IMG/VR virus record: IMGVR_UViG_3300037427_003367
Location: 1-34,922 of that record
Reading direction: 5' to 3' (one strand)
From: a virus
DNA: 34,922 nt
This document shows positions 23,189 to 31,064 of this stretch, one piece after another. The position numbers and the translations under genes are program-made. Below the pieces are notes generated by a model that searched no databases, was not told the DNA's origin, and saw only the letters and a list, made by a program, of their open reading frames with translations. How positions within the stretch are numbered: position 1 is the stretch's first letter; each line of letters begins with the position of its first letter.

Positions 23189-26100
23189 GCGACGAACGGA
23201 CGATCCCCACGCCACCGGAGGACTCGTCCAAAGATCCCGAGCTCATCGCCTATGAGCAATTGACGCAGGGCATCGACCCGGCGGCGATTCAGGATCCCGA
23301 GATCCGATCAATGCTCAGCGACCGGTCGAAGGACCTGGCCGACATCATGCGCGGCGAGTCCGCCGAGCAAGTCGTCGATGGGCGCAGATTTGTTCACGTC
23401 CTCGATCCTCAGACTCAAGAGGTCGGCTGGATCGCGTGGGAGGATTACGAGCCGAACCGAGGGCGCTATACCCGCGCTGACGCGGGCGAGGGCGGACGGC
23501 TCAAGGTCGCAGAGGCCATCGTCAACCGTACCGCTGGCGACGTACAAGAGCAGCTCGCTACGCTCGGAGGGCTGGAGACCTTCGCGGTATCTACCGCCAC
23601 GGGAGCGACGGCAGGCAAAGCTCTGGAGTGGTTCGGCGATGACCTCGCCGCTGCGCGGGTTCGAGCGTCACGAGACGCCAATCCAAACGCCGCGCTCGCT
23701 GGTGACCTGAACGCGGCCATCTCCACCAGCATCATCGGAGGTGCAGCGGTGGGGGGTCTCGCAGCAGGCGCGGCGCGCGCCGCTACGACCCTCGGAGCCC
23801 AGGCGCTACCCTCTGGCCTGCTCGGCTATGGAGCGGCGAACCTGCTTAGCCGTGGCCGTCAGATGCAGAACTTCCTTGCCACCCGAGCCGCAGCCGCAGG
23901 CGTGAGCCCTGCGGTGAGCGGCGCTGCTCTGTCTGCTACCCGCTCCGCTTCCACCCTCGCTGCCGAGGGCGCGCTCGGTGAGATGCAAATGGCATACGCC
24001 CAGGCGGCAATCGACCAGCGCGAGCTAACGAGTGAGGAGATCTGGTCTAGCGCGGGCACCGGAGCGTTCTGGGGTCTCGGTGCATACGTGGCAGGCACAG
24101 CCATGAGGGGCGCTTACAACGTCCCAGGCTGGCTAGCCAAGCGCAAGCTGCGCAACGACGCGGGCAAGCTCGTGAACGGTGCAGAGGCAGCAAACGCCGC
24201 CGGTAAGCACTACCACAGCAAAAGCGACTTCAGCGAGATGATCCGCAACCGCAACACCCCACCGGAGCGCGGGGGCACGTTCGAGGAGTATGCCGAGTGG
24301 AACACGGGCGCGGGCGGTGAGACCGTCCCCGATGTGGTCCTGCGCGAGATGAATGAACCGGGATTCTCAGCCCGCTATGCAGCGGCGGACGGTACGCCAG
24401 CCAGGCGCAGGGCCGCAGAGTACGGCGAGACCGTCGAGCAGATGGGCAACGTGGTCGAGACAGAGGGGCGGGTGCTACGCGAGGCCGCAGCAGCGCCCTC
24501 GACCACCCAGGCCGATGAGCTGATGGAGGGCATCGAGGGGACCTCAGGACCCGCCCACACGAAGCGCGGCAAAGCGATTCTCAAGCATAACGGCGTGGCC
24601 GGGCGTGACGTCGACAAGGCTGTCCGTTGGAAGTTTGCCGAGGACACGCTCAATAGATCTCGGGAGTCCTTCGCTCAGCAGAAGGCGCGCATCTTTGCGG
24701 CACTCGACGACGCGCCCGCAGGGACCGCCCTTGCAAACGCATCGAAGCAGATCAAAGACGAACTCGAAGCTCTGTACCCATCGCAGCCCCGAGGCAAGGG
24801 GGCGCGTGCTCCTGGCGAGAGCGTCAAGCAACCGAAGAAAAGGCGCGGGCCTTTCGATGGTCCCCAGGAAGGGTCACGCGTTGCCGCTCGCAACGTCGGC
24901 GCAGCCTTCCACGCGTTCGACCAGGCGGGCGAGGCGCTGCGCAAGGTCGCAGGCGCATCAACCGCAGCTGATGACGTGAGCAAGCAGACCGCCTCGACCC
25001 TCCTCGATGGTCTGCGCAAAGCGCAGCTAGGGCGCGGGACCGAGCCGGGTGCATTTGGAACCTTCGGCGAGAAGATCAGGACCGAGGTCGCCGCCCTTCA
25101 AGAGGTCGAGGGCGCACAGGCCAGGCTCTACGGTGTGGCAGGTGCAGAGGGTGGTGCAGCTGCAGGGCTCATCGGGCGAGGCGGTAAGTTTGACGCGGCC
25201 AAATGGGATGAGCTCGTGAGCACGGGCGAGAACGGCAGCTTGCAGGACGTGGCGGACGGCCTCGACAGCTACCGCACCGCGCTCGGCACGTATGCCGAAG
25301 CGGCACCCGAGGCAGCGGAGCGCATCGCTCCAGCGCTCAAGCAACTGAACAAAGCCGGTGAGAAGGTGATCCCGCAGCTCAAGACTCGGGGCGTGGTCGA
25401 TGACTCCTACAGGGCGCAGTACCGCAAGCCCACCCCAGTCGGTGAGCCCTCGGGCTACCGGGTCACTGTCAAAAAGCTCTATGACGTAGCCCAGGACGTC
25501 GCGAGCGGTGACATTCCCACGATGGCAGCAATCGCCATCGACCCGACCCTCGGCGCAATCTATGGCGTAGGCAAGCGCATCGCCCAGTCAGAGACAGCCC
25601 GCAGCTTCGTGGTCGGAGCAGTCACCCAGGCCAAACAGCGCTTCGCGGGAGCCATGGGCCGAGCCTCGCGAGCGTTCGAATATGCAAAGCTGGCCCACAA
25701 GCCGCACCTGCTCGGCGCAGCGGTCACGCGGGGCACGGGTGCGCCGGACCCCAACGAGATCGACAGGATGACGCCGAGCGCGAAGGGTGAGACCTACGCC
25801 AAGATCTCCGAGGCCATCCGGGGACAGATGCAGCAAATGGATCTAACGATTGCGCAGCTCGGCCAGGCGACCCGCAGCGCTACCGCGCTCGACCCTGGAC
25901 TCGGAGAAGCGATGCAGCTCCAGGGAGCTCGGGCGCTGACCTATCTGGCGCGAGAGCTCCCGCAGCAGGGCACCGACCCGCTGACCGGCAAGCGCCAGCC
26001 CGCCAGCGCTGGTCAGGTCGATTCGTTCTTGCTCACCTATCGCGCGGTCGAGGACCCGCTGGTGTTGCTCGATGACCTCGGCGCGGGACGCCTGCGCACC

Positions 26101-26436
26101 GAGACCGCAGAGGCGGTACAGTGGGTGTATCCCAACCTCTTTGCAGACATGGCAATCGGAGTGAGCGAGCAGATGCAGAAGGCCAAGGACGTCCCGTTTA
26201 CCACGCGCATACAGGTCGGGCTGATGATGGGCATACCGGGCGACAACCTGATGACCGGCCCCGCGCTCCTGAGCTTTCAGCAGAACTACGCAGGAGCGCA
26301 GACACCCGAGCAAGCCCAGGTCATGGGGCTCAACGAACGTCGAGCGGCGCAGGCTGCGGCACGCATGCCCGCAGCCTCGCGCAGTAGCTCAGGTAGATAT
26401 CAGACACTGTCAGACCGACTGGAGAGTGACGCATGA
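23185..26436 (+). CDS. Large internal virion (ejection) protein C
   Basis: The product is 1083 aa, coupled by an ATGA overlap. It contains an acidic N-terminal domain, a Gly/Ala hydrophobic stretch near 180-205 (SIIGGAAVGGLAAGAARAAT) compatible with membrane insertion, and then a very long, Ala-rich helical body. The C-terminal part has FLLTYRAVEDPLVLLDDLGA and TTRIQVGLMMGIPGDNLMTG. Size and location match the biggest ejection protein of podovirus-like phages. No peptidoglycan hydrolase signature is visible, which sets it apart from T7 gp16. Function is inferred from order and composition. Confidence 0.55.
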   Translation: MSDERTIPTPPEDSSKDPELIAYEQLTQGIDPAAIQDPEIRSMLSDRSKDLADIMRGESAEQVVDGRRFVHVLDPQTQEVGWIAWEDYEPNRGRYTRADAGEGGRLKVAEAIVNRTAGDVQEQLATLGGLETFAVSTATGATAGKALEWFGDDLAAARVRASRDANPNAALAGDLNAAISTSIIGGAAVGGLAAGAARAATTLGAQALPSGLLGYGAANLLSRGRQMQNFLATRAAAAGVSPAVSGAALSATRSASTLAAEGALGEMQMAYAQAAIDQRELTSEEIWSSAGTGAFWGLGAYVAGTAMRGAYNVPGWLAKRKLRNDAGKLVNGAEAANAAGKHYHSKSDFSEMIRNRNTPPERGGTFEEYAEWNTGAGGETVPDVVLREMNEPGFSARYAAADGTPARRRAAEYGETVEQMGNVVETEGRVLREAAAAPSTTQADELMEGIEGTSGPAHTKRGKAILKHNGVAGRDVDKAVRWKFAEDTLNRSRESFAQQKARIFAALDDAPAGTALANASKQIKDELEALYPSQPRGKGARAPGESVKQPKKRRGPFDGPQEGSRVAARNVGAAFHAFDQAGEALRKVAGASTAADDVSKQTASTLLDGLRKAQLGRGTEPGAFGTFGEKIRTEVAALQEVEGAQARLYGVAGAEGGAAAGLIGRGGKFDAAKWDELVSTGENGSLQDVADGLDSYRTALGTYAEAAPEAAERIAPALKQLNKAGEKVIPQLKTRGVVDDSYRAQYRKPTPVGEPSGYRVTVKKLYDVAQDVASGDIPTMAAIAIDPTLGAIYGVGKRIAQSETARSFVVGAVTQAKQRFAGAMGRASRAFEYAKLAHKPHLLGAAVTRGTGAPDPNEIDRMTPSAKGETYAKISEAIRGQMQQMDLTIAQLGQATRSATALDPGLGEAMQLQGARALTYLARELPQQGTDPLTGKRQPASAGQVDSFLLTYRAVEDPLVLLDDLGAGRLRTETAEAVQWVYPNLFADMAIGVSEQMQKAKDVPFTTRIQVGLMMGIPGDNLMTGPALLSFQQNYAGAQTPEQAQVMGLNERRAAQAAARMPAASRSSSGRYQTLSDRLESDA

Positions 26437-26891
26437 GTGCAAACGTAGACAAAGCCCAGCAGGTCAGACCGCCCATTGCGGTCTACGCGTATGAGGTGGG
26501 GTTGGGCATCGTGATCCCGTTGCCCGGAGTCCCGGCCGACATCTCGGGGAGCGCGCCAGGTGGAAGCCACGGGCTGCTTTTGAATTTCTTGACGATTCAA
26601 AATGCGTCGGTCGGTGGACCCGCTGACAAGGCGCTTAAGTACTATTTCAACGGCGATCCTACGACCGGGTTTGCAGCGGGACCGAACACCAACGCATATC
26701 CCGATCCGCCTCCCTCCCCTCTCTCGGGTCAGTATGCCATCCTGCCACCAGGCGAGACCGTGCGCTTCGACATGTCGAACCTGTATGATCACAATCTGCC
26801 CGGGCGCGTTCCGGTCCAGTATCTCCACGTAGAAAGCGTCCTTCCTGCGGACCCGGTAGATATGCGGTTCTGGAGGAGCTCGGGGCGATGA
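26433..26891 (+). CDS. Small beta-rich putative virion protein
   Basis: The product is 152 aa, starting in an ATGA overlap with the ejection protein. It is Pro/Gly-rich and strand-rich (VYAYEVGLGIVIPLPGVPAD, ALKYYFNGDPTTGF, GQYAILPPGETVRFDMSNLY). The overall look resembles the small beta proteins at 12282-13590. Placed at the end of the structural operon, it may be an accessory capsid, tail or spike component. No family recognised. Confidence 0.5.
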   Translation: MSANVDKAQQVRPPIAVYAYEVGLGIVIPLPGVPADISGSAPGGSHGLLLNFLTIQNASVGGPADKALKYYFNGDPTTGFAAGPNTNAYPDPPPSPLSGQYAILPPGETVRFDMSNLYDHNLPGRVPVQYLHVESVLPADPVDMRFWRSSGR

Positions 26892-27121
26892 GCTGGCTGC
26901 TCAACCACTGGGGTGAGCTCGTGGCCGCCGCGGGCGCGCTCGTGGCTGCGGCGAGCTTCATCACCCGGCTCACCCCCACCCCAAAAGACGACGCCGCGCT
27001 ACTGCTGATACAGCAGACCCTAGCGCGGCTGAGCGTCCTGCAGCCCCTGGACAGTCACCGCAAGCTCAAGCTGCCCCTGACAAAGCCGAGCCCGCCGCCG
27101 CACCCGGACGACCTTCCCTAG
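26888..27121 (+). CDS. Small membrane protein, holin-like
   Basis: The product is 77 aa, coupled by an ATGA overlap. Residues about 8-28 (WGELVAAAGALVAAASFITR) form a single Ala/Gly-rich transmembrane helix. The remainder is soluble and ends in a proline-rich tail (PPPHPDDLP). Size and topology fit a one-segment holin, with the enzyme-like gene directly after it. The membrane gene at 1046 is the competing holin candidate. Confidence 0.55.
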   Translation: MSWLLNHWGELVAAAGALVAAASFITRLTPTPKDDAALLLIQQTLARLSVLQPLDSHRKLKLPLTKPSPPPHPDDLP

Positions 27122-27126
27122 CTTTT

Positions 27127-27717
27127 GTGCGCGGCACTAACAGCCCAGGCAAACACGACGCCAGCGGGGCATTCATACCGGAGGCCCGTAAATGGTGCGA
27201 GATGAACAACGGCCACGCTGTGCTTCTCGATCCCGAAGAGCGCAGCAAAGGGCAGCTGCGTGATCTGGTGCTGGCCGAGCTCTGGAGCCGCGAGAACCGC
27301 CAGGCGTCACAGCTGGCCTTCTTCTGCCACGGGTGGCGCTCCGGGATTGAGCTGGGCTTCACGGGCAAGACGGGCGCAGAGTGTCTGGCCGAGGGCATCA
27401 AGAGCTGTACCGACCGAGCCACCATCATCCTGTACGCCTGCTCGACGGGCCAGTGGTTCGCCCGAGAGCTAGCCGCGCACCTCGGTCCGAGCTTCGACGT
27501 CTGGAGCCACACGAGCAGGGGTCACACCACGCGTAACCCGCAGCTCGTGTTCTCTCGGGGCATCCAGACAGAGGACGTGTGGGCTGGCCTCACGAATCGC
27601 CAGCGTCGCCAGCTTCGGGAGCTGCTGACGAGTCAGTATCGTTTGATGCTGGGTGACCAGACTCCCCCTTTACTATCTGAAATTCTGGATCGAGAGCCTT
27701 CTGATACTCTTGGATGA
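27127..27717 (+). CDS. Protein with caspase-like (clan CD) HG/AC signature
   Basis: The product is 196 aa from a GTG start at 27127; the frame is also open upstream, so the start is uncertain. The core is LAFFCHGW (H68-G69) at the end of one hydrophobic strand and IILYACSTG (A104-C105) at the end of another, 36 residues later, each strand followed by a helix. A strand ending in His-Gly and a second ending in Ala-Cys is the catalytic dyad layout of clan CD cysteine peptidases (caspases, CHAT, gingipains, DUF4347-type domains). A third strand, FDVWSHTSRGHTT, follows. It sits directly after a holin-like gene. A lysis enzyme, a maturation protease or an anti-host effector are all possible. Its last 128 bp overlap a gene on the other strand. 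Confidence 0.5.
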   Translation: MRGTNSPGKHDASGAFIPEARKWCEMNNGHAVLLDPEERSKGQLRDLVLAELWSRENRQASQLAFFCHGWRSGIELGFTGKTGAECLAEGIKSCTDRATIILYACSTGQWFARELAAHLGPSFDVWSHTSRGHTTRNPQLVFSRGIQTEDVWAGLTNRQRRQLRELLTSQYRLMLGDQTPPLLSEILDREPSDTLG

Positions 27718-28048
27718 TGCGGACGAGGTGAATGAACCGCTCCAGGCTCATCGTTGCGAGCCACACGCTGCGGTCCTTCCGGCTCACCACCAGCGGCGGC
27801 CTCCCGTCGGTCTCGCTCGTGGCCTGCTCGAACGCCCCTTGAATGTTCGGTCGAGCTCCTCGTTTCACCTCCACCCACCATGGGGTGTGCTCGACGTCGC
27901 AGGCATTCGAGCCGCGCCCGTATTGGGTCTGGAGCAGCCCTCCTCGGGCTGCGTCCGGGTAGATGACGCGTAGCTCATTGGCGACGTCTCGCTCGCCCTG
28001 CGCCCCTTTCTGGCGGCTCCTACGTCCGATCTTAGCGTGGTCGGTCAT
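27590..28048 (-). CDS. PD-(D/E)XK nuclease, Holliday-junction-resolvase/VRR-NUC-like
   Basis: The product is 152 aa, start ATG at 28048 (reverse strand), chosen because the N-terminal residues from MTDHAKIGRRSRQKG onward are family-like. Catalytic pattern: GERD (E19), then CDVE (D51) and WVEVKRG (E60-x-K62), with GRPPLVVSRKDRSVWLATM after it. This matches a phage nuclease family that acts on branched DNA, which would clear recombination junctions before packaging. Its start overlaps the upstream ATPase gene by 17 bp and its 3' end overlaps the convergent gene by 128 bp. The last ~25 residues (Ser/Ala/Asp-rich) lie in that overlap and are probably dispensable. Confidence 0.75.
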   Translation of the reverse strand: MTDHAKIGRRSRQKGAQGERDVANELRVIYPDAARGGLLQTQYGRGSNACDVEHTPWWVEVKRGARPNIQGAFEQATSETDGRPPLVVSRKDRSVWLATMSLERFIHLVRIIQEYQKALDPEFQIVKGESGHPASNDTDSSAAPEAGDAGDS

Positions 28049-28886
28049 CGCTGTATTCCTTCGGTGAGAGGCCATACCCACACTCTGACTCATGGACCAG
28101 ATTGGCCCCCGAGCGAACGAACCGATCCGTCGTGCCCACCCCACCCCAGATGTTTTTCGCTAGCTTGACGCTGATCACCTGGGTGTCTTCGCGCATCTCA
28201 TCGGGGGCAGTCCAGGCCATCAGCGCAAAGCGCGCCTCGATCTCGATAGAGCTCGACTCGCTCGGAGACTGCAAGCTCGGTTCGCCTCGCTGGCTGGAGC
28301 GATTGAGCTGGGTGACCGCGATCACAGCTACCTGCTCATCCACTGCGCAGCGCTGGAGGCCAGCCCAGAGGCGCTGTATGTCGCTCCTCCGGTCTGCTCC
28401 AGGGTCAGAGCGTATCTTGGTGAGGTAGTCGATCACGATGACCTTGCATCCCGCCTGCGCCAGGCGTCGAGCGCAGACGAGCGCCTCCTCCTGCGTCGCG
28501 TCGGTCGGGCACTCAAAAAGCGGAAACTGACGCTCCAGCAGCTCGCTCACCGAGGCGTCGAGCTCCAGCCCCATGGTCCCTCGCAGCAGCCGCCGCGAGT
28601 CGATGCGCGCAGCCATCGCCACCGCCCGCAGCCCGAGCTGCGCCGCGTTGTCCTCAAGGCTGACCACCCCCCATTGGTCCTCGCTGTTGAGAGCCATGTG
28701 CATCGCCAGCGTGGATTTACAGGACCCTGTACCACCTCCGAGTATGCCCACCGTGCCGGGCTGGATGCCCGCTCCTCCCATCGCTCGATCAATCTCCGGT
28801 AGTCCCAGGCGCATCCACTGAGGCGGATTCGGCTGGAGCAATCCGCTCCCCATGGCCTCGTGTACGAGGTCGGCTAATGTCTGCAT
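28032..28886 (-). CDS. DnaB-like / RecA-fold helicase ATPase
   Basis: The product is 284 aa. Walker A is GGTGSCKST (51-59), preceded by GLPEIDRAMGGAGIQPGTVG as in SF4 helicases. Walker B is VIVIDYLTK (D153), followed by the sensor-like VTQLNRSSQR (about 191-200) and an Arg-rich end. The protein has only the C-terminal RecA-like domain of DnaB; the N-terminal primase-interacting domain is absent. It is probably the replicative or recombination helicase/loader of the phage, relying on host primase and polymerase. The G-rich GGGGGA just upstream of the ATG serves as ribosome binding site. It is the first gene of the leftward operon. Confidence 0.85.
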   Translation of the reverse strand: MQTLADLVHEAMGSGLLQPNPPQWMRLGLPEIDRAMGGAGIQPGTVGILGGGTGSCKSTLAMHMALNSEDQWGVVSLEDNAAQLGLRAVAMAARIDSRRLLRGTMGLELDASVSELLERQFPLFECPTDATQEEALVCARRLAQAGCKVIVIDYLTKIRSDPGADRRSDIQRLWAGLQRCAVDEQVAVIAVTQLNRSSQRGEPSLQSPSESSSIEIEARFALMAWTAPDEMREDTQVISVKLAKNIWGGVGTTDRFVRSGANLVHESECGYGLSPKEYSDDRPR

Positions 28887-28901
28887 GACTCATTTTCCCC
28901 C

Positions 28902-28943
28902 TTGCTCCCTATGGCCATATACGTATATCACTCTGGACGTCAA
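28902..28943. promoter_or_regulatory. Divergent promoters overlapping two palindromes
   Basis: Leftward: TTGACG (complement of 28938-28943), 16-bp spacer, TATATG (complement of 28916-28921). Rightward: TTGCTC (28902-28907), 16 bp, TATATC (28924-28929). The -10 regions sit on the perfect palindromes TATGGCCATA (28910-28919) and ATATACGTATAT (28917-28928). One dimeric repressor could block both operons. This is an unusually AT-rich spot in a GC-rich genome. Confidence 0.55.
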
Positions 28944-28966
28944 CACCTGAGCAACGAGGGGACACC

Positions 28967-29827
28967 ATGAGTGACGATATGGAGCGGGTCGGAATCGACC
29001 CGATGGCGGGGGTAGACCCGCAGGCGTGCCTCTATGGCGGCGATGCGGGCGAGGACACCGAGGCATGGAAGGCCCGCCGCTGGCAGAACCTGACAGCCTC
29101 CTGGGCCTCTGCGCTGCTCGGGCAGTGTCAGTACCACCGACGCGACGCCGCTGACTGGGGACTCAGCGAGCGCGCTGCGCTGCTGCGCAAATTCCGAGAG
29201 CGCCAGGAGCTCACGGTCAACACGGCGATGGCGTGGGGCTCGCGCTGTGAGCCGCGCATCCTCGCGGACGCGGGACACGTCATCGGGGTGCCGATGGTCC
29301 GCGTGAATCACATGTACGAGTCGCTGGCGTATCCACGCATGGGCGCGACCATTGACGGGTGGTGTCTGCCCGATCCGATGTGGGAAGTGGAAGCGCATCC
29401 CGAGTTTCTGGACGGCCGCGACGAGCGCGACACAGGCTGGCTAGCGCCGCTGCGTAAAGAGGTCTACCGCCTCGGTCAGGAGCACGGGCCCGGGCTGGTA
29501 GAGGTCAAAATGAAGCGCCAGCGGGCGATATTCAAGCCCAAGGGCGGCGAGCGAGATCCCAAGATGCTCTTCGAGCGCGGACCCGAGGCGCATCACGAGA
29601 CGTGGGGCATTCCGTATCAGCACGCCTATCAAGTGCAGATGCAGCTTGCTGTGCTGGGCTCCAGGCGCGCTGGCCCGCAGTGGTCGATGCTTGTCACGAA
29701 CATCGGCGGCATGGATTTGCGGGCGTGGGTGTGCATGCGTGACCACGACTTTTGCGACTACCTCGGTGAGCAGGTCTCGCAGTTCTGGGAGGAGTTCGAT
29801 GGCGTACGTGACGATATACATCCCTGA
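28967..29827 (+). CDS. Lambda-exonuclease / YqaJ-type recombination nuclease
   Basis: The product is 286 aa. It is a PD-(D/E)XK exonuclease that resects double-strand ends 5' to 3' for annealing recombination. Motifs: WASALLGQ near 46-53, MAWGSRCEPRI with E95, ATIDGW with D130, LVEVKMK with E179-x-K181, and HAYQVQMQLAV with Q222/Q226, all in the order of the family. Length is slightly above lambda Exo. GAGGGG lies 8 bases before the ATG in a GCAACGAGG leader. It is the first gene of the rightward early operon and pairs with the annealing protein at 29962. Confidence 0.9.
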   Translation: MSDDMERVGIDPMAGVDPQACLYGGDAGEDTEAWKARRWQNLTASWASALLGQCQYHRRDAADWGLSERAALLRKFRERQELTVNTAMAWGSRCEPRILADAGHVIGVPMVRVNHMYESLAYPRMGATIDGWCLPDPMWEVEAHPEFLDGRDERDTGWLAPLRKEVYRLGQEHGPGLVEVKMKRQRAIFKPKGGERDPKMLFERGPEAHHETWGIPYQHAYQVQMQLAVLGSRRAGPQWSMLVTNIGGMDLRAWVCMRDHDFCDYLGEQVSQFWEEFDGVRDDIHP

Positions 29828-30050
29828 CGATCACAGGAAGCGCATGCGCCGCATCGCCCGGGTCGACCCGGGCGTGAACTTCTCTCGCGCAGCGGCGGCG
29901 GGGATCAAACGGATACTGACCCTGGCTGAGAAACGCCATGGACTGGCAGGAGGCAACGAGGATGACACCAGAGCAACGACGGAAGAAGGCAGCGGAGATA
30001 TGGCAGACCTTGAGCGCCATCGACGTGAGCAAGAGAGTTCAGAAGCGTAA
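29799..30050 (+). CDS. Nested ribbon-helix-helix (RHH) DNA-binding protein
   Basis: The product is 83 aa from ATG 29799. The N-terminus has the RHH signature: a strand with VTIYIPDDHRKRM, then helix RRIARVDPGVNFSRAAAAGI ending in a second helix IKRILTLAE. It overlaps the exonuclease end by 29 bp and the annealing-protein start by 89 bp in another frame. The C-terminal 30 residues, lying in the second overlap, are polar and unstructured. RHH dimers bind short palindromes, so it may repress the divergent promoters at 28902-28943. A 20-bp perfect palindrome lies inside its own gene (29855-29874). Confidence 0.6.
   Translation: MAYVTIYIPDDHRKRMRRIARVDPGVNFSRAAAAGIKRILTLAEKRHGLAGGNEDDTRATTEEGSGDMADLERHRREQESSEA
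29855..29874. promoter_or_regulatory. 20-bp perfect palindrome inside the RHH gene
   Basis: CGCCCGGGTCGACCCGGGCG is perfectly self-complementary. It is too long to expect by chance in a window of this size, even with high GC. It codes for the turn IARVDPG between the strand and helix of the RHH protein. It may be an operator or a protein-binding site, or simply a codon coincidence. Confidence 0.4.
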
Positions 30051-30717
30051 CGGGCTCTCGTATCTCTCATGGGCGTGGGCGTGGGGAGTACTCATGGAGA
30101 ACTACCCCGACGCAGCGCTTCACTACGAGCGGTTCGGGGAGCGCGACGTGATGACCTACGAGGATGGCACGTGCGCTGTGTTCTGCTCCATCGAGATCGA
30201 AGGACTGCGCCGCGAGATGTCATTGCCCGTGATGGACCACCGGCACAAGGCCGTGGCTCAGCCCACCGCTCGGCAGATCAATGACTGTCGCCAGCGAGCC
30301 ATGACCAAATGCCTCGCCCTCTTCGGGCTCGGTCATTACATCTACGCAGGCGAGGATGTCCCGCCGCAGGACACGCCAGAGACCGCACCAGTCACGCCCA
30401 GACCGGGCGTGGGCACCAAGCCCACACGCCCGGTCAACGGGGGCTCAAAGCCCGCTCCCGTCGACGCACGGCACCAGGCGCTTGCCGACTCCATCGCGAA
30501 AAAGCGCACGCTGGCCGAGCTTTACGGCGATGACATTTTGAAGGGCGCGATCAAGTCTCTACAGGATGATTTGTCCGGCAGCTATGGACAGCTCATGACC
30601 TCGTGGGTGGCGCGAGAGAAGGCGCTCGGTGGCGGCGCACACACCCGCCCCGCTCCCGCTCCCGCCCAGGCGCAGGAGCCCGAGGCGTACAGCATCCAGG
30701 ACACCAGTCGTTCCTGA
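29962..30717 (+). CDS. Single-strand annealing recombinase (DUF1071/Sak-like)
   Basis: The product is 251 aa. ATG 29962 is preferred over 29938 because AGGAGG (29948-29953) stands 8 bases upstream. The conserved core includes GLSYLSWAWAWGVLMENYPD (about 31-50), DGTCAVFCSIEIEGLRREMS (about 68-87) and ARQINDCRQRAMTKCLALFG (about 103-122), ending GLGHYIYAGEDVP. This is the pattern of DUF1071-type annealing proteins of the Rad52-like group, which coat resected ends and pair them. The C-terminus is Pro/Ala-rich (PAPAPAQAQEPEAY) like an SSB-type interaction tail. With the upstream exonuclease it forms a complete Red-like recombination pair. Confidence 0.8.
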   Translation: MTPEQRRKKAAEIWQTLSAIDVSKRVQKRNGLSYLSWAWAWGVLMENYPDAALHYERFGERDVMTYEDGTCAVFCSIEIEGLRREMSLPVMDHRHKAVAQPTARQINDCRQRAMTKCLALFGLGHYIYAGEDVPPQDTPETAPVTPRPGVGTKPTRPVNGGSKPAPVDARHQALADSIAKKRTLAELYGDDILKGAIKSLQDDLSGSYGQLMTSWVAREKALGGGAHTRPAPAPAQAQEPEAYSIQDTSRS

Positions 30718-30731
30718 CCCACGGTGGGTCA
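30715..30731 (+). terminator. Hairpin spanning the stop codon of the annealing protein
   Basis: TGACCCA (30715-30721, starting with the stop codon TGA) and TGGGTCA (30725-30731) form a perfect 7-bp stem with a 3-base loop. There is no T-run. It may attenuate transcription or protect the 3' end of the recombination mRNA. Confidence 0.45.
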
Positions 30732-30767
30732 CGGTCCAGGTAGTAGCGAGTAACGAAAGGCAGACAA

Positions 30768-31064
30768 ATGGCAGGACCTCTATTTTCAGTTTCCATCACA
30801 AACAAAGAGAACACCGAGGAGCGGTTCGACATCCTCACGGCGTGGCGTAACCAGCGCATGAGCAATCGCATCTCCATCAGCATCGCTGAGAAGAGCGACG
30901 AGGGCGGCGACACCAGCAAGTACCCCATGAAAATGATCACGGACTGGTTGAGGTCGCTCGCGGAGGGTAAGCGCTGGTTCGTCGATGTGAGATGCGACCA
31001 GCCGCAGCTGCTCGCATGGCTCCAGAGCGCTCCCGCCGAGCAGCGGAGCGATGCCCCATTCTGA
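30768..31064 (+). CDS. Hypothetical early protein, mixed alpha/beta
   Basis: The product is 98 aa with AAAGG upstream of the ATG. It starts with strands (PLFSVSITNKENTEERFDIL), then a helix and a second strand pair (ISISIAEKSDEGGD), and ends with KMITDWLRSLAEGKRWFVDV. No Cys cluster or membrane segment. It follows the annealing protein after a hairpin, a place where small single-strand-binding or recombination-helper proteins occur, but no family is recognised. It overlaps the next gene by 14 bp. Confidence 0.5.
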   Translation: MAGPLFSVSITNKENTEERFDILTAWRNQRMSNRISISIAEKSDEGGDTSKYPMKMITDWLRSLAEGKRWFVDVRCDQPQLLAWLQSAPAEQRSDAPF

